Part shown: in pieces, positions 50,026 through 59,922 of the stretch | How the letters are laid out: every line of letters begins with the position of its first letter | Numbering within the stretch: the first letter of the stretch is position 1 | DNA from: an uncultured Lachnospiraceae bacterium | GTDB lineage: Bacteria > Bacillota > Clostridia > Lachnospirales > Lachnospiraceae | Reading direction: 5' to 3' | Assembly: GCA_934432595.1 (NCBI GenBank) | Contig: CAKRYR010000002.1 | Coordinates: forward strand, 62,001-126,000 | DNA length: 64,000 nt | Notes under the pieces: generated by a model | What the model saw: the letters and a program-made list of their open reading frames with translations, nothing else | Database searches by the model: none | What the model was told of the DNA's origin: nothing | Position numbers and translations under genes: made by a program

Positions 50026-53007
50026 ATGGATAATAGAAACAACAATAATCAAGGTAATCGACGTAGTATTGGTTCAAATAATAGAAGTAATAATCCGAGT
50101 AATCAAGGAAATAATGCATATTCTAAATATGGTTCTAATACAGGATATAATAATAGAGGAAATATGAACCGTAATTCAAATAGTAATTATGGAAATGGTA
50201 ATACTGGTTATGGTAATAATTCAGGCGTAAGATATACTAATAATACCGGTTATGGTAATAATGGATTAAATTATAATAACCGTTATTCAGGAGAGAATAA
50301 TAATTATGGGCAAGGAAAGTATAATGATATAAAAGGTTTGTCAGAGGACTATGAAAATTTTAGTGTTAATATAGATGATATGGGGGATGATAATATGGAA
50401 AATCCTATCGATAAGAAGACATTAATTAAGAAAAGAATAAAGCTTGGCATTAAGATTTTTTGTATCGCTTTTCTTGCAGTTATAGTAATAGGTGGACTAG
50501 TTTTCTATATGAAATATGGTAAAGAAATTATGAAAATGAGGGCTGACGCTAAGAAAATTGTAGAGGATACTACTGATGAAACATTTACTAAATCTGCTCA
50601 ACATAAGTATTATGGTGTTAAAACAGTGAATGGTGTTAAAAAAACAGTACAGTTTGATATGGGACTTGGCAATTCTAAATATATATCCATGAGTGAAGGT
50701 GGAGAAAATATGGAACTTGCTGGTAATCTAATGGTATATTCAGAGGATAGAAATTTCTATAAGCATCATGGTGTTGACTTCTGGGGAACTGTTAAAGCAG
50801 CTGCTTGGACGGTATTGGAGAAAATCAAGGGCGGTGATTCTGAACGTGGTGGTAGTACAATAACCCAACAGCTTGTACGTAACGTATTGTTGCAAGATTT
50901 TGATAAGACTTGGAGACGTAAGGTTAAAGAAATATTTGTTTCATGGGAACTTGAAAGTAAATATGATAAATTAAATGGAATAAAGGGAAAAGAGAAGCTT
51001 TTGGAATTTTATCTTAATAATATAAATTTTGGAAATGGATACATGGGAATAGAAAATGCTGCTTATGGATATTTTAGTAAAAGTGTAAAGAATTTAACAA
51101 AGGGACAAGTTGCTTTCCTATGTTCAATTCCTAATAATCCTTCTTTATATGATCCTAAGGACTTAACTTCATGTAATGGAGATACAAGTTATAAAGTTAA
51201 TAAGTATACGCTTAATCGTAAGGAAAGATTATTAGGACAATTAAAGAAATACGGTAAGAGTGATGAGATTGATGAAGAAGAATATAAAGCAGCATGTGCT
51301 GAGCAAATTGTACTAAATGAAGCTAAGGTTAATACGAAGGAAAGCAGTAGTAAATATCCTGTTGATAGATTGCTAAAAACGTATATTATTAAGTGTACAT
51401 GTGAAAAAATAATGGAATTGTATATGAAGGATGATTTTAAGTTTAAGTATCCATATGAACTTACAACTGAAGCTGACAAAAACGCTTATGAGATAGAATA
51501 TGAAAAAGCTTATCAAATAGCATTAAATAGATTGAATCAATCTTCTGAAACATATTATATATATACATCCTTAGATGTAGATATGATAGATAAGTTACAA
51601 CAATCTATAGATGAAGGTGTAAATAAATATGGTGGTTCTATGGCAAGGCAAGCTAAAAAAGATGATTCTAATACCTATTCAGTACAAAGTGCTGGAGTTA
51701 CAATGGATAATAAAGGGTATGTTGTAGCAATGGTTAATGGACGTACTGGTAAGAATAATGTATCAAACTGGATGGGTAGAGCTTTTGGATGTAGTGCTAG
51801 TGGTAATGAGCAATTAAATCTTGCTAGACAACCAGGAAGTGCTATTAAGCCACTTGTAGTATATGCACCATATTTTGAAGAGAATTATAAGATTCAGAAA
51901 AAGAATATAGAAGAAGGTAAGGGAATATCATTCCGATTCTTAGATGAACCAGTAGATGATAGCGGTCCATATAAAGTACACGGCGCATCTAGTGTTAAGA
52001 ATTCACATGATGCATATAATTCGAGTAAAAATATAAGAGATGCTATTAAGAAGTCTAGTAATGTTGTTGCATATAGAATACTAGAGAATAAGGATAATAT
52101 GTATAATCTAGGCCTTTCAAAAGGTTTAATGTATCTAAAGAAGTTAAATTTTAGGTTCTTAACTAATAAAGAAAATACAAGAATTTCTATAGGTGGTTTT
52201 CAATATGGTTCCACACCTTTAGAGATGTGTGCAGCTTATAGCGCAATATTGATGACTAAGGGACATATAAGACCTACATGTGTAAAAGTAATAAGTGATA
52301 GAGAGATAAATAGCGTGGTTGAGATAGATAGAGATGAACAGAGTGTTACAAAGACTAGGTTTGTATTCAGTAATGATACTAGAACAAGGATTACAGAGGG
52401 AATGAAAGGTGTATTTGAATCAGGTGGAACAGCAGCAGGACGTAGACCAAGTAATTCAAAATGGGAAGTTGCCGGCAAGACAGGTACAACAAATAGTAAT
52501 GTTGATGCTTGGTTCTGTGGTGGAACACCAAAATATACAACATCTATATGGGTTGGCTTAGATAGTGTGAGAAAAGGAAGTAGTGGTTTTTCAGGTCCTA
52601 CAGTTGCAAGGATTTGGAGAGATTATTATAATTTATTAGCTAAAGATAAGAGAATATGTGCCGAGATGAATCTTGAAAGTAAATTTGAGGAAAATTATGA
52701 TGCAGCTCTTGGAAAGGTAGTATATTCTTCTTCTGGATTAGATATTGAAGCTACGGAAGATCCTAATGAAATAGGTGCAACAGAGGAAACAACGACATTC
52801 ACATTTGCTCCAACAACTCAAGATCCTAATACTAATCCAGTGGATCCTAATACTCCACAAGAAACAGAGCAACCTGCTTGGGAATATAGACCAACAACTG
52901 AACCTGTTACTGAACCACCAACTGATTATGGTGATGACGAAGAAGATAATGATAACAATAATAATGGTGATGGCAATGGCAATATTTTTTGGAATCCTGG
53001 CAATTAA
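50026..53007 (+). CDS. Class A penicillin-binding protein (bifunctional)
   Basis: 993 residues. A cytoplasmic tail of about 130 residues is almost only Asn, Gly, Ser, Tyr and Arg. It is followed by a membrane helix (about 147-165) and a GT51 transglycosylase with SEDRNFYKHHG, GGSTITQQLVRN and INFGNGYMGIENAA. The transpeptidase has catalytic Ser in RQPGSAIKPL, SSNVV, and KTGTTNSNVDAWFCG. A C-terminal Thr/Pro/Glu tail ends in an Asp/Asn run. It polymerises and crosslinks peptidoglycan. GGAGG before the ATG. Confidence 0.95.
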   Translation: MDNRNNNNQGNRRSIGSNNRSNNPSNQGNNAYSKYGSNTGYNNRGNMNRNSNSNYGNGNTGYGNNSGVRYTNNTGYGNNGLNYNNRYSGENNNYGQGKYNDIKGLSEDYENFSVNIDDMGDDNMENPIDKKTLIKKRIKLGIKIFCIAFLAVIVIGGLVFYMKYGKEIMKMRADAKKIVEDTTDETFTKSAQHKYYGVKTVNGVKKTVQFDMGLGNSKYISMSEGGENMELAGNLMVYSEDRNFYKHHGVDFWGTVKAAAWTVLEKIKGGDSERGGSTITQQLVRNVLLQDFDKTWRRKVKEIFVSWELESKYDKLNGIKGKEKLLEFYLNNINFGNGYMGIENAAYGYFSKSVKNLTKGQVAFLCSIPNNPSLYDPKDLTSCNGDTSYKVNKYTLNRKERLLGQLKKYGKSDEIDEEEYKAACAEQIVLNEAKVNTKESSSKYPVDRLLKTYIIKCTCEKIMELYMKDDFKFKYPYELTTEADKNAYEIEYEKAYQIALNRLNQSSETYYIYTSLDVDMIDKLQQSIDEGVNKYGGSMARQAKKDDSNTYSVQSAGVTMDNKGYVVAMVNGRTGKNNVSNWMGRAFGCSASGNEQLNLARQPGSAIKPLVVYAPYFEENYKIQKKNIEEGKGISFRFLDEPVDDSGPYKVHGASSVKNSHDAYNSSKNIRDAIKKSSNVVAYRILENKDNMYNLGLSKGLMYLKKLNFRFLTNKENTRISIGGFQYGSTPLEMCAAYSAILMTKGHIRPTCVKVISDREINSVVEIDRDEQSVTKTRFVFSNDTRTRITEGMKGVFESGGTAAGRRPSNSKWEVAGKTGTTNSNVDAWFCGGTPKYTTSIWVGLDSVRKGSSGFSGPTVARIWRDYYNLLAKDKRICAEMNLESKFEENYDAALGKVVYSSSGLDIEATEDPNEIGATEETTTFTFAPTTQDPNTNPVDPNTPQETEQPAWEYRPTTEPVTEPPTDYGDDEEDNDNNNNGDGNGNIFWNPGN

Positions 53008-53055
53008 AGGAACAGACAAAATCTAGATTATATTAAATATTAAATAGAAATAATG

Positions 53056-53083
53056 AAGGTCCATAGGATATCCTATGGACCTT
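53056..53083. terminator. Bidirectional terminator, perfect palindrome
   Basis: 28 bases that are a complete palindrome (AAGGTCCATAGGAT and its complement) between the converging PBP and rpoD genes. Confidence 0.75.
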
Positions 53084-53109
53084 ATATATTAAATTATTAA
53101 TCAACAATA

Positions 53110-54291
53110 TTAAACTATATCATACCCTTTTAACATTCTTGCTCTACTAGGATGACGTAACTTACGTAAAGCTTTAGCTTCTATCTGTCTAATTCTTTCA
53201 CGTGTTACCTTAAATTCCTTACCTACTTCTTCTAGGGTTCTAGTTCTTCCATCATCTAAACCAAAACGTAATGTTAAGACACGTTGTTCTCTATCAGTTA
53301 ATGTGTTCAATAACTTAGATATCTGGTCTTGTAACATTGCATATGCAGCTGCATCTTCTGGTCCAACAATAGAATCGTCTTTAATAAAGTCACCTAAATG
53401 GCTATCATCTTCCTCACCGATAGGTGTATCAAGTGAGATTGGGTCGGCTGACACCTTGAGAATCTCTCTGACTTTTTCGATAGGCATATCTAATGCTTTT
53501 GATAATTCTTGTTCAGTAGGTTCTCTTCCTAATTCCTGCAATAGGTTCCTTGAAACACGATAAGTTTTATTAATTACTTCTGACATATGAACAGGAATTC
53601 TTATTGTTCTAGATTGGTCTGCAATAGAACGTGTAATTGATTGACGTATCCACCATGTAGCATAAGTACTGAACTTATACCCTTTAGTGTAGTCAAATTT
53701 GTCTACTGCCTTGATTAATCCTAGATTACCTTCTTGTATTAGGTCTAAGAAAGATAATCCCCTTCCAACGTATCTCTTTGCAATACTAACTACAAGTCTA
53801 AGATTGGACTCCGCTAATTGTTTCTTGGCATGCTCATCACCTTGTTCAATTCTTTTGGCAAGATTAATCTCGTCTTCAATTGTAAGTAATGGGTAAGAAC
53901 CAATTTCTTTTAAATATAATTTTACCGGGTCATCTGACATTGCTGAGTTAATGATTGCTGTGTCTTCAATTACAAAGTCATCGTTGTTATCCTTTTCAAA
54001 CTCTAGCAAAGCTTTCTCATCGGGTTCGGCGTCGTCGTCATTTACATTCAAAACTATAATGCCTTTAGATTCTAAGAACTCATACATTAAGTCAATCTGA
54101 GAGAGGGAAGGATTCACCTCTTTTAAAATGTCATTGATTTTTGCAATTTCAATTACGTTATTATTGCTATGTGCAACACCAACAAGTTCTTCAAGTTTTG
54201 CTTTAAAAACTGCTGGATCAACATTAGCTTCCGCAACTGTTTTCTTGCTTTGAGTTTTTGACTTAGCATCAACATCTTTTGAGTTTTTCAT
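53110..54291 (-). CDS. rpoD: RNA polymerase primary sigma factor
   Basis: 393 residues. Region 1.1-like N-terminus, then DPVKLYLKEIG (1.2), DLIQEGNLGLIKAVDKFDY and FSTYATWWIRQSI (2.3-2.4, -10 recognition), region 3, and TLEEVGKEFKVTRERIRQIEAKALRKLRHPSR (4.2, -35 recognition). The tight match of many TTGACA/TATAAT promoters in this window is consistent with it. ATG at 54291 follows GGAGG; the TTG at 54303 overlaps that site. In many Firmicutes dnaG precedes rpoD; here dnaG is not adjacent. Confidence 0.96.
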   Translation of the reverse strand: MKNSKDVDAKSKTQSKKTVAEANVDPAVFKAKLEELVGVAHSNNNVIEIAKINDILKEVNPSLSQIDLMYEFLESKGIIVLNVNDDDAEPDEKALLEFEKDNNDDFVIEDTAIINSAMSDDPVKLYLKEIGSYPLLTIEDEINLAKRIEQGDEHAKKQLAESNLRLVVSIAKRYVGRGLSFLDLIQEGNLGLIKAVDKFDYTKGYKFSTYATWWIRQSITRSIADQSRTIRIPVHMSEVINKTYRVSRNLLQELGREPTEQELSKALDMPIEKVREILKVSADPISLDTPIGEEDDSHLGDFIKDDSIVGPEDAAAYAMLQDQISKLLNTLTDREQRVLTLRFGLDDGRTRTLEEVGKEFKVTRERIRQIEAKALRKLRHPSRARMLKGYDIV

Positions 54292-54326
54292 AAATACCTC
54301 CAACCGAATTTAAAAAAATTCATATA

Positions 54327-54355
54327 TTAATACATCCCTGTGTATTTAGTGTAAA
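54327..54355 (-). promoter_or_regulatory. Promoter of rpoD
   Basis: TTTACA (54350-54355) and TATTAA (54327-54332), 17-base spacer on the minus strand. Confidence 0.5.
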
Positions 54356-54565
54356 AAACAAAAAGTTCCTTTAGCACTATTCAACATTTTATCACAGCTA
54401 AAAGGATTTTGCTATAGAAAAATGAAAAAAATAACGGATTTTAAAGAAAATTTCACATTTTTAAAAAAATATTATAAAAGTTTTATTTGTTATCACAAAA
54501 AAGCGATGTTTTTCGCATAGTAATAAGAGTAAATTAATCTCATATAAATAATCTTTAAAAATCTG
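54356..54565. other. Divergent intergenic region
   Basis: About 210 AT-rich bases between the rpoD and mrp promoters. A gcga/tcgc hairpin lies near 54504-54517. No gene seen. Confidence 0.4.
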
Positions 54566-54593
54566 TTGACATGATTAATATATAGGGTAAAAT
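54566..54593 (+). promoter_or_regulatory. Promoter of the Mrp-NifX gene
   Basis: TTGACA (54566-54571) and TAAAAT (54588-54593), 16-base spacer. Confidence 0.6.
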
Positions 54594-54672
54594 TAATAAT
54601 GTTGGTTAGAATAAGTTTATACTTTATTATGATTGACAATATTATAGATTTTAATACAAAGGAGTTATGAAA

Positions 54673-55830
54673 ATGGAAAACTGTTCACATGATTGCAGTT
54701 CTTGCGAATCAAATTGTGCTCAAAAGAAAGAGTCTTTAAAAGAACCATGCAATAAATATAGTAATGTTAAGAAAGTTATCGGTGTAGTAAGTGGTAAAGG
54801 AGGAGTTGGTAAATCTCTTGTTACTTCATACGCAGCTGTTTTGATGAATAGAAAAGGATATAAGACTGCTATTTTAGATGCTGATATTACAGGGCCATCT
54901 ATACCAAAGTCATTTGGTATAAAAGGTAAAGCACTTGGTAATGAAATGGGAATATTGCCTCGTGAGTCACAGAATGGTACAAAGGTAATGTCAATTAATT
55001 TATTATTAGAATCAGAAGCAATGCCAGTTTTATGGCGTGGACCAATTGTAATTGGTGCAGTCAAGCAATTTTGGACAGATGTTCTATGGGAAGATGTTGA
55101 CTATATGTTTGTTGATATGCCACCAGGAACAGGTGATGTACCATTAACAGTATTTCAATCATTACCATTAGACGGAATAATCATAGTTACTTCACCTCAA
55201 GAGTTGGTTTCTTTAATTGTTGAGAAAGCAGTTAATATGGCTAAGGCTATGAATGTTCCTATTTTAGGATTAGTTGAGAACTATAGTTATATTCAATGTG
55301 GTAACTGTGGAGAAAAAATGAGTGTATTTGGAGAGAGCCATGTTGATGATATAGCAAAGAGGTATAATCTTAATGTATTGGCTAAATTACCAATTGATAC
55401 GAAAATTGCTCAAGCGGTTGATAAAGGTGAGATTGAAAAGCTTGAAGGTGATTGGCTAGATGATGTAGCAGACTATATAGAACAAAACTTAGAGATTAAG
55501 GAAAATGAAGTAAAAGCCGATATGAAAATAGCAGTACCTTGTGAAAAAGATGATATCAATGAGCACTATGGAAAATGTACAAATTTCAAAGTATTTGTAA
55601 TTAAAAATGGCGAACTTGATAAGAAATATGATCTTACTGCAATGAATTCTGAACATGAGATTGTATCACAGTTGCTAAAAGATGAGAGTGTTGATACTGT
55701 TTTATGTGGTGGAATAGGACAAGGCGCAATGGAATCTTTGTTTAAACATAATATAGTTGTTATTCCAGGTTTAAAAGGCAATATAGATGTTGCTGTTGGC
55801 AGCTATCTTGATGAAGTTGTTACACGTTAG
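54673..55830 (+). CDS. Mrp/NBP35 iron-sulfur carrier fused to a NifX-like domain
   Basis: About 385 residues. The N-terminal cluster Cys4, Cys8, Cys11, Cys15 is as in NBP35-type proteins. The deviant Walker A is GKGGVGKS (41-48), with DADITGPSIPKSFG, VDMPPGTGDVPLT and the bridging-cluster CxxC in QCGNCGE. From about 283 to the end is a dinitrogenase iron-molybdenum cofactor (NifX/NafY) domain with MKIAVPCE and the GGIGQGA block. It probably assembles or carries Fe-S clusters. The fusion occurs in anaerobic Firmicutes. ATG at 54673 has GGAG eight bases upstream. Confidence 0.9.
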   Translation: MENCSHDCSSCESNCAQKKESLKEPCNKYSNVKKVIGVVSGKGGVGKSLVTSYAAVLMNRKGYKTAILDADITGPSIPKSFGIKGKALGNEMGILPRESQNGTKVMSINLLLESEAMPVLWRGPIVIGAVKQFWTDVLWEDVDYMFVDMPPGTGDVPLTVFQSLPLDGIIIVTSPQELVSLIVEKAVNMAKAMNVPILGLVENYSYIQCGNCGEKMSVFGESHVDDIAKRYNLNVLAKLPIDTKIAQAVDKGEIEKLEGDWLDDVADYIEQNLEIKENEVKADMKIAVPCEKDDINEHYGKCTNFKVFVIKNGELDKKYDLTAMNSEHEIVSQLLKDESVDTVLCGGIGQGAMESLFKHNIVVIPGLKGNIDVAVGSYLDEVVTR

Positions 55831-55871
55831 GTGAATTGTGTGAATTTTCTGTAAAATAAGCAGATTTTTGT

Positions 55872-55900
55872 TTTACATTTATGGCAAAATTTGGTATACT
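55872..55900 (+). promoter_or_regulatory. Promoter of the trigger-factor-like lipoprotein gene
   Basis: TTTACA (55872-55877) and TATACT (55895-55900), 17-base spacer. It starts transcription after the earliest in-frame start at 55881, supporting the ATG at 55956. Confidence 0.65.
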
Positions 55901-55955
55901 ACTATATGTGAGTAGCAATATGCGTAAAAAAATACTAGAAGGGAAAGATTACAGG

Positions 55956-57062
55956 ATGAATTTAAAGAGAATATTAGTTGGAGTAATGGTATCAGCAGCA
56001 GTAGTTGGTATGGTAGGATGTGGCAAAAAGGAATCTTCTAATACTTATAAGAATAAAGTAATATTAGGAAAGTATAAAGGAATTGAAGTTGAAAAAATGT
56101 CTACGGACCCTACAGAGGACGAGATAGAGAGTCAGATTACTGAATATCTTCATTCATTAGAAGATAAAGGAATTAAGAAGGTTAAAAAAGGTGATAATGT
56201 TAACATCGATTTCGAAGGTAAGATAAATGGTAAGGCTTTTGATAATGGAAGTGCAAAGAAATACAATTTGGTTATAGGTTCTAATAGTTTTATAGATGGT
56301 TTTGAAGAACAACTTATTGGTAAAAAAGTTGGTAAAGAATATGATATAAAAGTTACTTTCCCTAAGGATTATCAAGAAGAATCTTTACAAGGAAAGAAAG
56401 CTGTATTTAAAGTTAAGATTAATTATGTAAGTCCAAGAAAGTTAACAGATAAAATTGTTAAAAATGATAAGAGCAATGAGTATGAAACTGCAGATGATTA
56501 CAGAGCATATGCTGAAGAAGAATTGGTTGAACAATTAGAAACTAATGCAGAGAATTCAATGAAGTCTACTATACTTTCTGAAGTTGTTAAGAATTGTAAA
56601 TATAAGAATTTAAAAGAAGATATAGCAAAAGAAGTTAAAAATTCAAAAGCTCAAATTAAGAAACAATATAACATTTCAGTAGCTGAATATGCTAAACAAA
56701 TGGGTTCAGATGAGAAAACTTTATTGAAACAAATAGAAGATTCTTCTGAAAATTATGTAAAACAAAGCCTTGCATTACTTGCAATTGCTTCAAAAGAAAA
56801 TATTAAATTATCAGATAAGGAATTTAATTCAAAGGTTCAAAAGCAATTAGATGAGTATAAGAGTGCTAATTATACTATTTCAAAAGAAGATTTTTATGAA
56901 CAATTCGGTGGTAAATCAGCAGCTAAAGAATATTATCTTCAATTAAAGGTTTTAGATTATTTAGTAGATCAAGCTAAGGTTGTTAAAGCAAAACCTTCAG
57001 TTGAGCCAACAAAAGAAGCAGCTAAGAAAGAATCAAAGAAGTCAGATAAAGATAAGAAATAG
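55956..57062 (+). CDS. Extracytoplasmic trigger-factor-like PPIase lipoprotein
   Basis: About 368 residues. Lipoprotein signal MNLKRILVGVM...GMVGCGKK. An FKBP-type domain follows (about 75-165: VNIDFEGKINGKAFDNGSA, FIDGFEEQLIG), then a helical part like the C-terminal arms of trigger factor, and a Lys/Glu/Ser-rich tail. It resembles trigger factor without the ribosome-binding domain, moved outside the membrane, so a role in folding secreted proteins is likely. GAAGGG upstream. Confidence 0.85.
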   Translation: MNLKRILVGVMVSAAVVGMVGCGKKESSNTYKNKVILGKYKGIEVEKMSTDPTEDEIESQITEYLHSLEDKGIKKVKKGDNVNIDFEGKINGKAFDNGSAKKYNLVIGSNSFIDGFEEQLIGKKVGKEYDIKVTFPKDYQEESLQGKKAVFKVKINYVSPRKLTDKIVKNDKSNEYETADDYRAYAEEELVEQLETNAENSMKSTILSEVVKNCKYKNLKEDIAKEVKNSKAQIKKQYNISVAEYAKQMGSDEKTLLKQIEDSSENYVKQSLALLAIASKENIKLSDKEFNSKVQKQLDEYKSANYTISKEDFYEQFGGKSAAKEYYLQLKVLDYLVDQAKVVKAKPSVEPTKEAAKKESKKSDKDKK

Positions 57063-57111
57063 TTTAATTGAAATATTTTGAATAATAGCAAATCAATAAT
57101 TATATAAAGAG

Positions 57112-57140
57112 GAAAGAGTCTTTGGTGACTCTTTTCTTTT
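57112..57140 (+). terminator. Terminator of the PPIase gene
   Basis: aaagagtc pairs with gactcttt around a six-base loop, then T-rich sequence. Confidence 0.7.
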
Positions 57141-57209
57141 TGCTATAAAGTAAATTAATATATATGACGATATCTTCATTGATGTAATGTGTGCATTGGA
57201 GGTATGTTT

Positions 57210-58448
57210 ATGGGAAAGAAACATAATAAAGATATAAATAAAGAAAATAAAACAAATGCTAAAGAACAAGCATTTGCGGATAAGCATACCCCAAAAGAGG
57301 GAAATGTTGACTCTGTTAAAGAAGAGTTTGAGAAAAAAGAAGAGCATGAAGAAGTTAAAAAGACTGAGAAGGCTGAAAATAAAAAAGAAACGGAAAAGAT
57401 AGAGAAGAGCGAAGAAAAAGAAGAGAAAGAAAATAAAGAAGAAACGGAAAAGATAGAGAAGAGCGAAGAAAAAGAAGAGAAAGAAAATAAAGAAGAAACG
57501 GAAAAGACTGGGAAGAGCGAAGAAAAAGAAGGGGAAGAAGATAAAGAAGAAATAGAAAAGACTGGGAAGAGCGAAGAAAAAGAAGGGGAAGAAGATAAAG
57601 AAGAAATAGAAAAGACTGGGAAGAGCGAAGAAAAAGAAGGGGAAGAAAATAAAGAAGAAATAGAAAAGACTGGGAAGAGCGAAGAAAAAGAAGGGGAAGA
57701 AAATAAAAAAGAAACGGAAAAGATAGAGAAGAGTGAAGAAAAAGAAGGGGAAGAAAATAAAGAAGAAATAGAAAAGACTGGGAAGAACGAAGAAAAAGAG
57801 GATAAAAAAGAACAAGAAGAAGCTAAAGAAACAGAAGAAAAGATAAATAAAGAAGAAAACAAAAAGTCAGAAGAGCAAACGAAAGTAGATGTAAAAAAAC
57901 TTAAAGATATTCCACTAGAATGGATAGATAAAGATGGAAAAGTACGTATTCCTAAGGAAGAATATTTACAATTACTTAAATATAAGGAAAGAAAAAAACG
58001 TACAAGAAAAATTATTAGAGGAATTGTGTTTACTCTCGTTATAATAGTTACATTTATTTTGTGCGTAGCATTTTTATCAGGTGGAATGTCGACAGTAGGA
58101 GGAAGAAAAGCTGATAAAGCACCTAAAGTAGATAAGATTGTAGAAACAGCAGAACCAACTGCAGTAGATGAAGACTATGTAGATCCAGAGGATGTTCCTA
58201 GTAAGGGAAATGATGATGTTGATGAGGATAACGATTCTGAAACTTCTAATGATTCAGATGAAGATGCTGTTAGAGATAATACAGATGGAATGGCTTCTCC
58301 AGATATAGTTGAGAATAACTCGCGTGATAATGTTGGTTCAGAGTCTTTAGAAAATGGTAATTCTAAAAAACAAAATTTTGATAATGTGAAAATAAATGAA
58401 GAGTTAGGTTTGCCAGAAGTAACAATTAATCCTGATGCGATTGATTGA
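57210..58448 (+). CDS. Single-pass membrane protein with acidic/basic tandem repeats
   Basis: About 412 residues. Residues 50-200 consist of about eight copies of an 18-residue unit of the type KEEIEKTGKSEEKEGEEN, predicted as a long charged helix. After it come KLKDIPLEWIDKDGKVRIP, a basic stretch, one membrane helix (about 273-293, FTLVIIVTFILCVAFL), and an acidic Asp/Asn/Ser-rich outer tail. No known domain. The repeat DNA (54-base units, 57370-57800) also leaves the opposite strand open, which explains long false frames there. ATG at 57210 follows GGAGG. Probably cotranscribed with the next gene. Confidence 0.7.
   Translation: MGKKHNKDINKENKTNAKEQAFADKHTPKEGNVDSVKEEFEKKEEHEEVKKTEKAENKKETEKIEKSEEKEEKENKEETEKIEKSEEKEEKENKEETEKTGKSEEKEGEEDKEEIEKTGKSEEKEGEEDKEEIEKTGKSEEKEGEENKEEIEKTGKSEEKEGEENKKETEKIEKSEEKEGEENKEEIEKTGKNEEKEDKKEQEEAKETEEKINKEENKKSEEQTKVDVKKLKDIPLEWIDKDGKVRIPKEEYLQLLKYKERKKRTRKIIRGIVFTLVIIVTFILCVAFLSGGMSTVGGRKADKAPKVDKIVETAEPTAVDEDYVDPEDVPSKGNDDVDEDNDSETSNDSDEDAVRDNTDGMASPDIVENNSRDNVGSESLENGNSKKQNFDNVKINEELGLPEVTINPDAID
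57370..57810 (+). repeat. 54-bp in-frame tandem repeat array
   Basis: About eight imperfect copies, two sub-types (with 'aagatagagaag' or 'aagactgggaag'), which suggests unequal crossing-over and likely length variation between strains. Confidence 0.8.
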
Positions 58449-58468
58449 GGAAACGGGGGCTACTAATC

Positions 58469-59242
58469 ATGGCTAACAGAAAATGTCCTAGTTGTAAGTG
58501 CAGTATAGGCAAATTTGATACAACTTGTCCCAAATGTGGTGAATTGATTTTTGAGGATCCAGTTGAGGTTAGTGAAGAAAAGATAAAAGAGAATGAAGAA
58601 CAAAGCAATAGTAATACAAGGTTTGCTTTAAAAAATAAGATAAAATTATCAAAGATTACGGATAGTTTTATTAAAAAATGTAAGAGTTTTGGTAATAGAG
58701 CCTTAGAACTATTAAAGAAATTGTATAGATTTACTAGGCTCTATAAATTGCACCCATATATAACATATGTTAATGTTCTTGCAGTTATAACATTAATCGC
58801 TACAATATGTTTGATTGGAACAGGAATAAAAATAGTTCGCTTTAGAGATAGTAAATCCGTGCTTAGTAATGTTAAATCAGATACTACTTATTATGAAATA
58901 AAAGATAAATCAGATAAAAAGAATAAAGAGGGAAAGAGAAGTATTGATTTGCAAAGAGGATTGCTAATTCTTACTTATGAAAATGAGAATATTGGTGGAG
59001 TGAATGCTACGTTGCAGTATGAAATGAAACCAGGAGACGATGTAATAGAAGCTACTGTAATAAAATTTAAACATAATGATATAGATGTTATTAGAATGAA
59101 GCAGTATTTAGAGGTTAATTATGGTATAGGTAAGAAATTAGAGAATGGTACAATTTCATATGAAGATAAGGATAATTCTTATACATATACCAATGGAACG
59201 TGTGCGTCAGTAGAGATTGTTAGGATCAAACCGCTTAGTTAA
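58469..59242 (+). CDS. Zinc-ribbon membrane protein
   Basis: About 257 residues. It starts MANRKCPSCKCSIGKFD then TTCPKCGELIF, two CxxC pairs forming a zinc ribbon. A basic region precedes one membrane helix (about 107-127, YVNVLAVITLIATICLIGTG), and an extracellular part of 120 residues follows. Unknown function. ATG chosen for the GGGGG-rich site at nine bases; it starts 20 bases after the preceding stop. Confidence 0.7.
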   Translation: MANRKCPSCKCSIGKFDTTCPKCGELIFEDPVEVSEEKIKENEEQSNSNTRFALKNKIKLSKITDSFIKKCKSFGNRALELLKKLYRFTRLYKLHPYITYVNVLAVITLIATICLIGTGIKIVRFRDSKSVLSNVKSDTTYYEIKDKSDKKNKEGKRSIDLQRGLLILTYENENIGGVNATLQYEMKPGDDVIEATVIKFKHNDIDVIRMKQYLEVNYGIGKKLENGTISYEDKDNSYTYTNGTCASVEIVRIKPLS

Positions 59243-59317
59243 GATATTTATATAGAAAATAGCATAGTTAAATAATATTTTGCATACATTGTATAAATAT
59301 TATTTAGGTGAAGTTAT

Positions 59318-59617
59318 TTGCGAGAATATAGTTTATATAATTTACAAATTGAGGAGAGGGCCGTTATTATAGCTAATTATATAATTGATGTACGAGCGAC
59401 TGTTAGGCAGGCAGCAAAGGAATTTGGAGTAAGCAAGAGTACGGTACATAAAGACGTTACAGAAAGGCTTAAAAAAATTAATCCACAATTGGCTGAGAAG
59501 ACTAGACAAATTTTGGATATAAATAAATCTGAGAGGCATATTAGAGGTGGATTAGCTACCAGAGAAAAATATCAACATAGCAGAGAAAATAATGTAAATA
59601 GGTCTAAAGACCTATAA
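59318..59617 (+). CDS. spoIIID: Sporulation transcription factor SpoIIID
   Basis: 99 residues with TTG start behind AGGTGA. ATVRQAAKEFGVSKSTVHKDVTERL is the helix-turn-helix of SpoIIID, and SERHIRGGLATREKY is its basic C-terminal helix. In Bacillus and Clostridia it controls mother-cell genes under sigma-E. Its presence suggests the organism can form spores or descends from one that did. Confidence 0.93.
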   Translation: MREYSLYNLQIEERAVIIANYIIDVRATVRQAAKEFGVSKSTVHKDVTERLKKINPQLAEKTRQILDINKSERHIRGGLATREKYQHSRENNVNRSKDL

Positions 59618-59696
59618 AACACTAGGAAATTCGTCCGATTTATATAATGTAAGTTGAAAATGCTGTAAATTAAATTTTAACACTAAACTGTAAACA

Positions 59697-59745
59697 AGGA
59701 TAGTATGGCTAGGTCATTGATGGTTATACTATTCTTTCTCTATAT
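59697..59745 (+). terminator. Possible terminator of spoIIID
   Basis: aggatagtat...atactattct arms around a long loop, then TTTC-rich sequence. Weak. Confidence 0.4.
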
Positions 59746-59808
59746 TAGAAGATAATTAACTTATATTTTTGCTGAATATTAAAATTATGTCAAAATAAAA
59801 GGATTATT

Positions 59809-59837
59809 TTGACAACTGTTGGAAAATATAGTAAAAT
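59809..59837 (+). promoter_or_regulatory. Promoter of the AraC-type regulator
   Basis: TTGACA (59809-59814) and TAAAAT (59832-59837), 17-base spacer. Confidence 0.65.
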
Positions 59838-59922
59838 AAAAGTATATCGTACACTAAATAGAGAATATTTAGTAGGTTGCGGTTTTTATGAGGTTAGGAT
59901 GTAAATAACAGGAGGGTTTTTA

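Noticed and set aside
57093..57862. Two long minus-strand open frames rich in Phe/Ser/Leu
   Set aside because: They are the shadow of the Lys/Glu repeat on the plus strand, lack binding sites and consist only of complement codons of the repeat.
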